A DNA stretch of 64,000 nucleotides from Dermatobacter hominis (GTDB taxonomy: Bacteria > Actinomycetota > Acidimicrobiia > Acidimicrobiales > Microtrichaceae): positions 1,054,001 to 1,118,000 of the forward strand of contig NZ_CP085840.1 in the NCBI RefSeq assembly GCF_020715685.1. Reading direction: 5' to 3'. Of the stretch, positions 1-7,160 are shown one piece after another; within the stretch, counting starts at the first letter, position 1, and each line of letters opens with the position of its first letter. The notes below the pieces were generated by a model. That model did not search any database, was not told where the DNA came from, and was given only the letters and a program-made list of their open reading frames with translations. A program made the translations under genes and the position numbers.

Positions 1-1155
1 GAAGGTGCCGCCCCGCCCGTCCTGCTGACGCCGGGGCCGCTCACCACCACCGAGCGCACCCGCCGGGCGGCCACCGTGGACCTCGGCTCCTGGGACCGGG
101 ACTTCAACGACCTCACCGCCGACGTGTGCCGCCGGCTGCTGGCCGCCTCGGGCGCGACCCGCGAGCTGGTCTGCGTCCCGCTGCAGGGATCGGGGACGTT
201 CGCCGTCGAGGCCGCCGTGCGGACCCTGGTCCCCCACGGCGGCACCGTCGTCGTGGTCGTCAACGGCGCCTACGGCCGCCGCATCGCGACGATGGCCGAG
301 CAGGCCGGCCGCTCCGTCGTGGTCCTCGAGTGCGACTGGGACCGGGCGCCCGAGGTCGCCGAGCTGGCTGCCGTCCTCGACCGGTACCCGGCGGCGACGC
401 ACGTGGCGGTCGTGCACTGCGAGACCTCGACCGGGCTCCTCAACCCCGTCCACGCCCTGGCCGACGTGGCGCTCGCCGCCGGGCGCCGGCTCGTCGTCGA
501 CGCCATGAGCTCGTTCGGCGTGCTCGACGCCGCGGTCGACCACCCGGCGGTCGACGCGGTCGTGGCGGCGTCCGGGAAGTGCCTCGAGGGCCTCCCCGGC
601 ATGGGCTTCGTCCTGCTGCCCCCCGAGGTGCTCGTCGCGAGTGCGGGCAACTCCGACTCGCTGTCGCTCGACCTCGTCGACCAGCGCACGTACATGGACC
701 GCACCGGCCAGTGGCGCTACACCCCACCGACGCACGTCGTCGCCGCGCTGCGCGAGGCGCTCGTCCAGTACGACGAGGAGGGCGGTGGGCCGGCCCGCCA
801 CGAGCGGTACTCGGCGAACAGCGCCGCGCTCAGCGCCGGCATGGCCGCGCTCGGGTTCCGCCAGTACCTCGACGAGGCGCTGCGGACGCCGATCATCCAC
901 ACGTTCCACGCCCCCGAGCACCCGGCCTGGTCCTTCGACGAGCTGTACGAACTCGTCCGGGCGCGCGGCTTCATCCTCTACCCGGGGAAGCTCACGACCG
1001 AGGAGACGTTCCGCGTCGGCTGCATCGGCGCGATCACGCCCGACGTGCTCACCGCCGCGGTCGACGCCATCGGGGCCGCGCTCGCGGAGATGGGGATCCC
1101 GGTGCCGCTCGAGGGACGGCGGACCGTCGACGACGCGGAGGCAGCGAGCGCATGA
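1..1155 (+). CDS. phnW: 2-aminoethylphosphonate--pyruvate transaminase, 5' end cut by window edge
   Basis: PLP-dependent class V aminotransferase that moves the amino group of 2-aminoethylphosphonate to pyruvate, giving phosphonoacetaldehyde and alanine. The frame is open from base 1. The first codons read LLTPGPLTT, the usual PhnW N-terminal motif, and lie before the first in-window start (GTG at 76). The true start is therefore probably only a few codons outside the window. Visible landmarks are VVDAMSSFG (PLP-binding aspartate), the lysine in ASGKCLEG (Schiff base) and the C-terminal FRVGCIGAI. The stop overlaps the next start as ATGA, so the two genes are translationally coupled. The partner is a phosphonoacetaldehyde-hydrolase-like HAD protein, which supports a phosphonate-breakdown role. 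Confidence 0.92.
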   Translation, partial: EGAAPPVLLTPGPLTTTERTRRAATVDLGSWDRDFNDLTADVCRRLLAASGATRELVCVPLQGSGTFAVEAAVRTLVPHGGTVVVVVNGAYGRRIATMAEQAGRSVVVLECDWDRAPEVAELAAVLDRYPAATHVAVVHCETSTGLLNPVHALADVALAAGRRLVVDAMSSFGVLDAAVDHPAVDAVVAASGKCLEGLPGMGFVLLPPEVLVASAGNSDSLSLDLVDQRTYMDRTGQWRYTPPTHVVAALREALVQYDEEGGGPARHERYSANSAALSAGMAALGFRQYLDEALRTPIIHTFHAPEHPAWSFDELYELVRARGFILYPGKLTTEETFRVGCIGAITPDVLTAAVDAIGAALAEMGIPVPLEGRRTVDDAEAASA

Positions 1156-1832
1156 GGACCGAGATCGTGGTGATGGACATGGCCGGGACGACCGTGGCCG
1201 ACGACGGCCTGGTCGTGGCCGCCTTCACCGAGGCCGTGCGGACGCTCGGCATCACCCCGGACCACGAACGGTTCCCGGCGATGATGGACCACGTCCTCGC
1301 CACGATGGGCGAGTCGAAGCTCACGGTGTTCAGAGCGCTGTTCGAGGGGGACGAGGAGCTCGCCCGCTCCGCCAACGCAGCGTTCGAGGACGCCTACGCC
1401 GACCTCGTCGACGACGGTCGCTGCGAGGCGCTGCCGGGCGCGGCCGAGACGATCACCGCGCTGCAGGAGCGGGGCCTGCGGGTCGCGCTCACCACGGGCT
1501 TCGCGCCGCGCACCCGGGACGCCATCCTCGCCGCCCTGGGCTGGGACGGGCTGGTGGAGCTCGCCCTCTCCCCCGCCGACGTCGGCGGGCGGGGGCGCCC
1601 CTACCCCGACCTCAACCTCACCGCGCTGCTCCGCCTGGGCGCGACCGACGTGCGGGCCGTCGCCACCGTCGGCGACACCGCCTTCGACGTGCTCGCCGGC
1701 CTCTCCGCCGGCGCCGGCGTCGTCGCCGGCGTGCTCAGCGGTGCCCACGACCGCCCGACCCTCCAGGCGGCCGGCGCGCACCACGTCATCGACGCGGTGT
1801 CGGACCTGCCGCCGCTGCTCCACCTCGACTGA
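1152..1832 (+). CDS. Phosphonatase-like HAD hydrolase (PhnX-related)
   Basis: HAD-superfamily hydrolase of 226 aa. Motif I is DMAGTT with nucleophile D9, motif II is the LTTGF threonine, and motif IV is GDTAFDVLAG. The cap contains MGESK with K56 at the M-G-x-x-K position where true phosphonatase (PhnX) keeps its Schiff-base lysine, so cleavage of phosphonoacetaldehyde to acetaldehyde and phosphate is plausible. It is shorter than classical PhnX (about 265 aa) and fits the phosphonatase-like subfamily often found beside PhnW. It starts with ATG overlapping the phnW stop. That coupling, and the lack of any other phosphonate hydrolase here, suggest it handles the PhnW product. Substrate assignment is inference. 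Confidence 0.82.
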   Translation: MRTEIVVMDMAGTTVADDGLVVAAFTEAVRTLGITPDHERFPAMMDHVLATMGESKLTVFRALFEGDEELARSANAAFEDAYADLVDDGRCEALPGAAETITALQERGLRVALTTGFAPRTRDAILAALGWDGLVELALSPADVGGRGRPYPDLNLTALLRLGATDVRAVATVGDTAFDVLAGLSAGAGVVAGVLSGAHDRPTLQAAGAHHVIDAVSDLPPLLHLD

Positions 1833-1837
1833 CCGAC

Positions 1838-2497
1838 GTGGCGACCCGCCCCGATCCGTTCCGGCCGCCGAAGCGGTTCGACCGGGACCAGGTCGAGTTC
1901 GGGCGGTCGCTCGCGTTCATCGACGCCACGTTCGCCATCGCGGCGACGTTGCTCGTGGTCACGCTGAACCCGAGCGACGCCGACTGGGCGAGCTGGTCGC
2001 GGTTCCTCGGCGACGAGTGGCCGTCGCTGCTGTCGTTCGCCCTGTCGTTCCTCGTGATCTCGGTCTACTGGTGGGCGAACCACCGGCTGGTCGCCGTGCT
2101 CGACACGCTGAGCTCGCGGTTCGTCGGCTGCGCCGTGGCGATGCTGGCGTTCGTGGCCCTCCTGCCGTTCACCACCGAGGGGCTCGGCGAGTACCAGGAC
2201 GGCGGCGACGGCACGGTGGCGACGGTCTGCTACGCCGGCAACGTCGCGCTGGTGTCGATCCTGTCGACGGTGCTCGTCGTCGTGTCGTTCCGCGAGCACC
2301 TGTACCGCGTCCAGCCGACCGAGCGCGAGCTGCGGGCGCAGCTCATCGACCTCGCCGACACGCCGCTCGTGTTCCTGCTGTCGATCCCCGTCACGGTGCT
2401 GATCAGCCCGAACTGGGGCCGGGCGACCTGGGCGCTGCTGTTCGTCACCGGTCCGCTCACGGGACGGTGGTCGGCCCGCTACGCCGGCCGGCGGTAG
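1838..2497 (+). CDS. TMEM175 / DUF1211-type membrane protein
   Basis: Integral membrane protein of 219 aa. The start is the GTG 5 nt after the HAD stop. The N-terminus has RSLAFIDATFAIAATLL, matching the conserved first helix (R-x-x-x-F-S/I-D) of the TMEM175/DUF1211 family. Bacterial members form tetrameric potassium channels. About six hydrophobic segments are visible, including LLSFALSFLVISVYWW followed by NHR, and VFLLSIPVTVLI near the C-terminus. The family histidine pattern WANH after helix 2 is present. Close spacing to the phosphonate genes suggests co-transcription but no shared function. Channel activity is family knowledge, not shown by the sequence. Confidence 0.75.
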   Translation: MATRPDPFRPPKRFDRDQVEFGRSLAFIDATFAIAATLLVVTLNPSDADWASWSRFLGDEWPSLLSFALSFLVISVYWWANHRLVAVLDTLSSRFVGCAVAMLAFVALLPFTTEGLGEYQDGGDGTVATVCYAGNVALVSILSTVLVVVSFREHLYRVQPTERELRAQLIDLADTPLVFLLSIPVTVLISPNWGRATWALLFVTGPLTGRWSARYAGRR

Positions 2498-2510
2498 GCC
2501 GGCCGCGGGC

Positions 2511-3782
2511 TCACGCGGAGAACAGCGCCTCGACGAACTCGTCGGCGTCGAAGTCGACCAGGTCGGCCGCGGTCTCGCCGAGGCCGACGAGCTTGATCGG
2601 GATGCCGAGCTCGGAGCGGATGGCGAACACGATGCCGCCCTTGGCCGAGCCGTCGAGCTTGGTGAGCACGACGCCGGTCACGTCGGTCGCCTCGGTGAAC
2701 TGGCGCGCCTGCTGGAGGCCGTTCTGGCCCGTCGTCGCGTCGAGGACGAGCAGCACCTCCGTCACCGTGCCGTCGCCCTTGTCCGCGACGCGGCGCACCT
2801 TGCCGAGCTCGTCCATGAGGTTGCTCTTCGTGTGGAGCCGGCCGGCGGTGTCGGCCAGCACCACGTCCGCGCCCTTGGCCGACGCCGATGCGATCGCGTC
2901 GAAGATGATCGAGCTCGGATCGCCGCCCTCGGCGCCCCGGACGATGTCGGCGCCGGCGCGCTCGGCCCACGTCGAGAGCTGCTCGGCCGCGGCGGCCCGG
3001 AACGTGTCGCCCGCCGCCATCACGACCCGCTTGTCCTCGTCGGCGAGCCGGCGGCCGAGCTTGCCGATCGTGGTGGTCTTGCCGACGCCGTTCACCCCGA
3101 CGAAGAGCCACACGGTGGGCGGGGCGTCGGCGAACGCCAGGTCGACCGGACCGGCCAGGCGGGCCTTCATCTCCTCCTTGACGGCCTCGATGAGCTCGTC
3201 GGGCGTCGTGAGGCCGCGCTCCTTGACCGTCGAGCGGACGGACTCGAGCAGGTCCTGGGCCGTGCCGATGCCGACGTCCGCGCGGATGAGCGCCTCCTCG
3301 AGGTCGTCCCACGTCTCGGCGTCGATCGTCGAGCGGGACATGATCGAGCCGACGTAGCCCGAGAACGCCGAGCGGGCCCGGGCGAGGCGGTCGCGGAACG
3401 ACGGGCGGACGAGCTCCTCGACGCCGGCGCCGTGGTCGGTCTCCCACTCGGCCTCGGCCGCCTCGGCCGCTGCGATGTTGGCGGCCTCCTCCTCGTCGGT
3501 GAGCTCGGGGCCGGTGATCTCGACGGTGCCGCCGAACATCGTGCCGCGGGGCTCGATGACCTCGACCTCGGGCTCGGAGAGCGACCCGGGGTCGTCGGGC
3601 TTGGCGCGCTTCCGTGGCGCCCGTGCCTCCGGGCCGGGGCGCTCGACGACGTCGAGGTCACCGTCGGGCGGCGGCTCCAGCGACTCCCCGCGGCCGCGGC
3701 GGGACACGAGCGTCGCCCCCGCGACGACCGCCAGGACGGCGACGACGGCGAGGATGACGGCCAGGATCACGAGTGGTTCCAT
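2511..3782 (-). CDS. ftsY: Signal recognition particle receptor FtsY
   Basis: SRP receptor GTPase (423 aa) that docks SRP-ribosome complexes at the membrane. Residues 1-28 are one hydrophobic anchor (LVILAVILAVVAVLAVVAGA), followed by an acidic A-domain of about 100 residues and the NG domain. GTPase motifs are G1 GVNGVGKTTTIGKL, DTFRAAAAEQL, G3 DTAGRLHT and G4 TKLDGSAKGG. The start is the ATG at 3782, where a TAGGCT hexamer sits 8 nt upstream. In many actinobacteria ftsY follows smc directly. Here the MoxR-DUF58-VWA operon lies between them on the other strand. Confidence 0.96.
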   Translation of the reverse strand: MEPLVILAVILAVVAVLAVVAGATLVSRRGRGESLEPPPDGDLDVVERPGPEARAPRKRAKPDDPGSLSEPEVEVIEPRGTMFGGTVEITGPELTDEEEAANIAAAEAAEAEWETDHGAGVEELVRPSFRDRLARARSAFSGYVGSIMSRSTIDAETWDDLEEALIRADVGIGTAQDLLESVRSTVKERGLTTPDELIEAVKEEMKARLAGPVDLAFADAPPTVWLFVGVNGVGKTTTIGKLGRRLADEDKRVVMAAGDTFRAAAAEQLSTWAERAGADIVRGAEGGDPSSIIFDAIASASAKGADVVLADTAGRLHTKSNLMDELGKVRRVADKGDGTVTEVLLVLDATTGQNGLQQARQFTEATDVTGVVLTKLDGSAKGGIVFAIRSELGIPIKLVGLGETAADLVDFDADEFVEALFSA

Positions 3783-3790
3783 CGGGCCGG

Positions 3791-3796
3791 AGCCTA
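3791..3796 (-). promoter_or_regulatory. Predicted -10 element of ftsY (leaderless)
   Basis: TAGGCT on the minus strand ends 8 nt before the ftsY ATG, and no purine-rich ribosome site intervenes. Transcription would start at or next to the start codon. Confidence 0.6.
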
Positions 3797-4000
3797 CAAG
3801 TGCGCCGCTCCCCGCCGACCCGACCGGCCCGGTCCGGCCACGGGCGCGGCAAGCTGAAGGGTGGATCAGCATCCTCGGCGCACGCAGCACGCGCCCGGGT
3901 GAGGAGCCCGTACCGTTTCCAGGCACACGAGCGGTCCCCCGACGCCCCCACCCACCGCACGACCGGGACCGCCGCACGACGAGAAGAGAGCGACCCACCA

Positions 4001-5089
4001 GTGGACCAGCAGCACCCGCCGAGCACCCCCGCCGCCGACGTCGAGCGGCTCCTGTTCGAGCTCAAGAAGGTCATCGTCGGCCAGGACCGGGCCATCGAGC
4101 GGGTGCTGACCTGCCTGCTCGCCGGCGGGCACTGCCTGCTCGAGTCCGTCCCGGGCCTGGCCAAGACCCTGACGGTCGAGACGCTGGCGTCCGCGGTGGG
4201 CGGCAGCTTCTCCCGCATCCAGTTCACCCCCGACCTCCTGCCCGCCGACCTCGTCGGCACCCGGATCTACCGGGCCTCGTCCGAGCAGTTCGACGTCGAG
4301 CTCGGCCCGGTGTTCGCCAACTTCGTCCTCGCCGACGAGATCAACCGCGCCCCCGCCAAGGTGCAGTCCGCGCTGCTCGAGGTCATGGCCGAGCACCACG
4401 TCACGATCGGCGGCAAGCGCTTCGAGGCGCCCGAGCCGTTCCTCGTGCTCGCGACCCAGAACCCGATCGAGTCGGAAGGCGTGTACCCGCTCCCCGAGGC
4501 CCAGCGCGACCGCTTCCTCATGAAGGTGGTGCTCGACTACCCGTCGCCCGCCGAGGAGGTCGAGATCGTCCAGCGGATGGGGACGAACCCGCCCTCGGCC
4601 GAGCAGGCCCTCACGCTCGAGCAGGTCCAGCAGCTGCAGACCGCGACCGACGAGGTGTTCGTCGACCGCAGCGTGCTCGAGTACGCCGTGAACCTCGTGC
4701 TCTGCACCCGGACGCCCGAGAACTTCGGGCTGCCCGAGCTGCGCGCCTTCATCGAGCTCGGGGCCAGCCCCCGCGCCTCGCTCGGCCTCATCCGGGCCGG
4801 TCGCGCCCTCGCCCTGCTGCGGGGTCGCTCGTACCTCACACCGCAGGACGTGTTCGACGTGGCGCCCGAGATCATGCGCCACCGCATGCTCCTGTCGTAC
4901 GAGGCCCTGGCGCAGGACGTCGACGTGGAGCAGGTCCTCGCCCGGGTGCTCGGCACCGTGCCGGCCCCGCGCCTCAGCCCCGCCCAGTCGGGCGGCGACC
5001 CCTACTACGGCGGCGGCACCGACGCCGCGGCGTGGAACGCCCCGGCCGCGACCGGCGCCGGCGCGGCGTGGGGGAACGGCCAGCAGTGA
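4001..5089 (+). CDS. MoxR-family AAA+ ATPase
   Basis: AAA+ chaperone-like ATPase (362 aa), typically used to mature or activate partner proteins carrying VWA domains. Walker A is the LLESVPGLAKT segment, Walker B is VLADEINRAP, and sensor 1 lies in LATQNPIE. An AAA lid domain follows. The last 35 residues form a Gly/Ala/Tyr-rich tail unusual for the core family. The GTG start follows a purine-rich GAGAAGAGAG stretch. A possible -10 (TACCGT at 3911-3916) would give a leader of about 80 nt. The gene opens an operon with DUF58 and VWA genes, joined by overlapping GTGA and ATGA junctions, the classic MoxR/DUF58/VWA module. Confidence 0.93.
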   Translation: MDQQHPPSTPAADVERLLFELKKVIVGQDRAIERVLTCLLAGGHCLLESVPGLAKTLTVETLASAVGGSFSRIQFTPDLLPADLVGTRIYRASSEQFDVELGPVFANFVLADEINRAPAKVQSALLEVMAEHHVTIGGKRFEAPEPFLVLATQNPIESEGVYPLPEAQRDRFLMKVVLDYPSPAEEVEIVQRMGTNPPSAEQALTLEQVQQLQTATDEVFVDRSVLEYAVNLVLCTRTPENFGLPELRAFIELGASPRASLGLIRAGRALALLRGRSYLTPQDVFDVAPEIMRHRMLLSYEALAQDVDVEQVLARVLGTVPAPRLSPAQSGGDPYYGGGTDAAAWNAPAATGAGAAWGNGQQ

Positions 5090-6030
5090 CCGGGCTCTCC
5101 CGCACCCTGGGACTCGTCGGCGACCGCCCGGCCGAGGAGATCCTCCGCCGGCTCACCCTCGACGTGAACCGGAAGCTCGACGGCATGCTGCACGGCGACT
5201 TCCTGGGCCTCGTCCCTGGCCGTGGCACCGAGCCGGGCGAGACGCGCGCCTACGAGCCGGGCGACGACGTCCGCCGCATCGACTGGAACGTGACCGCCCG
5301 GATGCAGGACCCCTACATCCGCGAGACGATCGCCGACCGCGAGCTCGAGGCGTGGCTGGTCGTCGACCGCTCGGCGCGGCTCGACTTCGGCACCGCCGAC
5401 TGCGAGAAGCGCGACCTCGTGCTCGCGGCGGCCGCCGGCGTGGGCCTGCTCACGGGGCGCGGCGGCAACCGGGTCGGCGCGCTGATCGTGCGCGGCGACG
5501 AGCTCGCCACCGTGCCGCCGCGGCACGGCCGGAGGCACCTGCTCGCGATCCTCGAGCGGATCATGGGCACGCCCCGCGGCGACGGCTCCGGTCGCGCCGA
5601 CCTCGTCGGCGCCCTGAAGCGGGCCGGCGCGATCGCCCCCCGGCGTGGCCTGGTCGTCGTCCTGTCCGACTTCCTCGAGGACCCCGAGCAGTGGCGGACC
5701 GCACTCGGCACCGTGGCGTTGCGGCACCAGGTGCTGTGCATCGAGGTCGTCGACCCCCGGGAGCTCGAGCTCCCGCCCGTCGGCCTGGTGCAGTTCAGCG
5801 ACCCCGCGACCGGGGGCACGCGCGAGGTCAACACGAACGACCCGGGGACCCGGGCGCGGTACGCCGAGGCGGCCGGTCGCCAGCGGGCGACCATCGCGTC
5901 GGCCATCCGGGGCGCCGGCGCCGACCACCTGCAGCTGCGCACCGACGGCGACTGGGTGCTCGACCTGGCCCGCTACGTGTCCCGGCGCCGCCGCCGGGCC
6001 GAGCTGGCCGCGACCACGGCCCCGCGGTGA
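5086..6030 (+). CDS. DUF58 domain protein (MoxR operon partner)
   Basis: Protein of 314 aa with the DUF58 signature YEPGDDVRRIDWNVTAR near residues 55-72, followed by a von-Willebrand-like fold (WLVVDRSARLDFG and VVVLSDFLEDPEQW, with acidic residues at MIDAS-like positions). It starts with GTG overlapping the moxR stop (GTGA), so translation is coupled. Members act with MoxR ATPases and VWA membrane proteins, but their biochemical activity is not settled. No membrane segment is visible, so it is probably cytoplasmic or peripherally attached. Confidence 0.9.
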   Translation: MTGLSRTLGLVGDRPAEEILRRLTLDVNRKLDGMLHGDFLGLVPGRGTEPGETRAYEPGDDVRRIDWNVTARMQDPYIRETIADRELEAWLVVDRSARLDFGTADCEKRDLVLAAAAGVGLLTGRGGNRVGALIVRGDELATVPPRHGRRHLLAILERIMGTPRGDGSGRADLVGALKRAGAIAPRRGLVVVLSDFLEDPEQWRTALGTVALRHQVLCIEVVDPRELELPPVGLVQFSDPATGGTREVNTNDPGTRARYAEAAGRQRATIASAIRGAGADHLQLRTDGDWVLDLARYVSRRRRRAELAATTAPR

Positions 6031-6116
6031 CCGGGCCGATGCCCGCACGTGCGGGCGACGACAACGACGACGACGGCGAAGAGGCAGAGCGAGTCGAGAT
6101 GGGCGAGTCCAGATGA
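6027..6116 (+). CDS. Possible 29-aa acidic peptide bridging DUF58 and VWA genes
   Basis: Short frame beginning with GTG that overlaps the DUF58 stop (GTGA) and ending in a TGA that overlaps the ATG of the VWA gene (ATGA). It would encode a peptide whose middle is almost entirely Asp/Glu/Asn (DDNDDDGEEAE). The perfect double overlap is what a translated coupling cistron would look like. It could equally be a spacer in which the frame is accidental. No family is recognised. Confidence 0.3.
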   Translation: MTGPMPARAGDDNDDDGEEAERVEMGESR

Positions 6117-7084
6117 GCGAGTGGTTCCTCCAACCCGAGCGGCTGTGGCTGCTCCTGGTCGTCGTCGGCCTGGCCGCGCTCTACGTCGGCCTCCAGTTCA
6201 CGAAGCCCCGCTACGCCGTGCGCTTCTCCAACCTGGCCCTGCTGGACTCGGTCGCCCCGAAGCGGCCCGGGTGGCGCCGCCACGTGGTCGCCGGGGCGTT
6301 CATCGTCGCCGCGGGCGTGCTGGTCGCCGCGTTCGCCCAGCCGGTGATGACCGAGAAGGTGCCGTCGGAGCGCTCGACGATCGTCCTCGCCATCGACACC
6401 TCGCTGTCGATGGCGGCGACCGACGTGTCGCCCAACCGCATCGAGGCGGCCCAGGCGGCGGCCAAGGAGTTCATCGACAAGCTCCCCGACCAGCTCAACG
6501 TCGGGCTGATCAGCTTCGCCGGCAGCGCCCAGCTGCTCGTGCCCCCGACCCAGGACCACGCCAAGGTCAACCAGGCGATCGACGGCCTCGAGCTCGACAA
6601 GTCGACCGCCATCGGCGACGCCACCAAGCTGGCGGTCCAGGTCATCGAGGACCAGGCCCGCGGCACCGACGGCAAGAAGGTCGACGGGGCGGTCGTGCTC
6701 ATGTCGGACGGCGAGACGACGGTCGGCCTGCCCACCGCGGACGCCATCCCGATCGCGAAGGACGCCGGCGTCGCCGTGTCGACGATCGCCTACGGCACCC
6801 AGGACGGCGAGATCACCGTCGACACCGACGGCGACGGCGTCGGCCAGCGCACCCGGGTGCCGGTGAACGTGGAGGAGCTCCGCGGCCTCGCCGAGGGCAC
6901 CGGTGGCACGGCCTACACCGCCGAGTCGGCGCAGGACCTGCGCTCGGTGTACTCCGAGCTCGGCTCCACGATCGGCTACGACGAGCAGCAGCAGGACGTG
7001 ACCTACCGGTTCGTCGGGCTGGGACTCGTGCTGCTGCTGGTCGCCGCGGGCTTCTCGCTCCGCTGGTTCAGCCGCCTGCCCTGA
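6113..7084 (+). CDS. VWA-domain membrane protein (BatA/BatB-like)
   Basis: Membrane protein of 323 aa. Two N-terminal helices (LWLLLVVVGLAALYVGL and HVVAGAFIVAAGVLVAAFA) precede a von Willebrand A domain, and a C-terminal helix (FVGLGLVLLLVAAGF) closes the protein. The metal-ion site is intact: the DxSxS motif is DTSLS, and VVLMSDGETT gives the later acidic ligand. This is the BatA-like architecture found with MoxR and DUF58 proteins. The start overlaps the upstream 29-codon frame (ATGA). It is convergent with smc. Confidence 0.9.
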   Translation: MSEWFLQPERLWLLLVVVGLAALYVGLQFTKPRYAVRFSNLALLDSVAPKRPGWRRHVVAGAFIVAAGVLVAAFAQPVMTEKVPSERSTIVLAIDTSLSMAATDVSPNRIEAAQAAAKEFIDKLPDQLNVGLISFAGSAQLLVPPTQDHAKVNQAIDGLELDKSTAIGDATKLAVQVIEDQARGTDGKKVDGAVVLMSDGETTVGLPTADAIPIAKDAGVAVSTIAYGTQDGEITVDTDGDGVGQRTRVPVNVEELRGLAEGTGGTAYTAESAQDLRSVYSELGSTIGYDEQQQDVTYRFVGLGLVLLLVAAGFSLRWFSRLP

Positions 7085-7160
7085 GCCGGCCGGACCCGAC
7101 CTTCCTCTGGGCCCGGGACACGCTGCGCCCGACCCGGGCGCGAGCCCGACCCGAGCTCGC

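Noticed and set aside
7003-7160. The extra C-terminal stretch of the unshifted smc frame as a genuine domain
   Set aside because: It is low-complexity Arg/Gly/Pro sequence overlapping the VWA gene end, whereas the +1 frame gives the conserved SMC ending.
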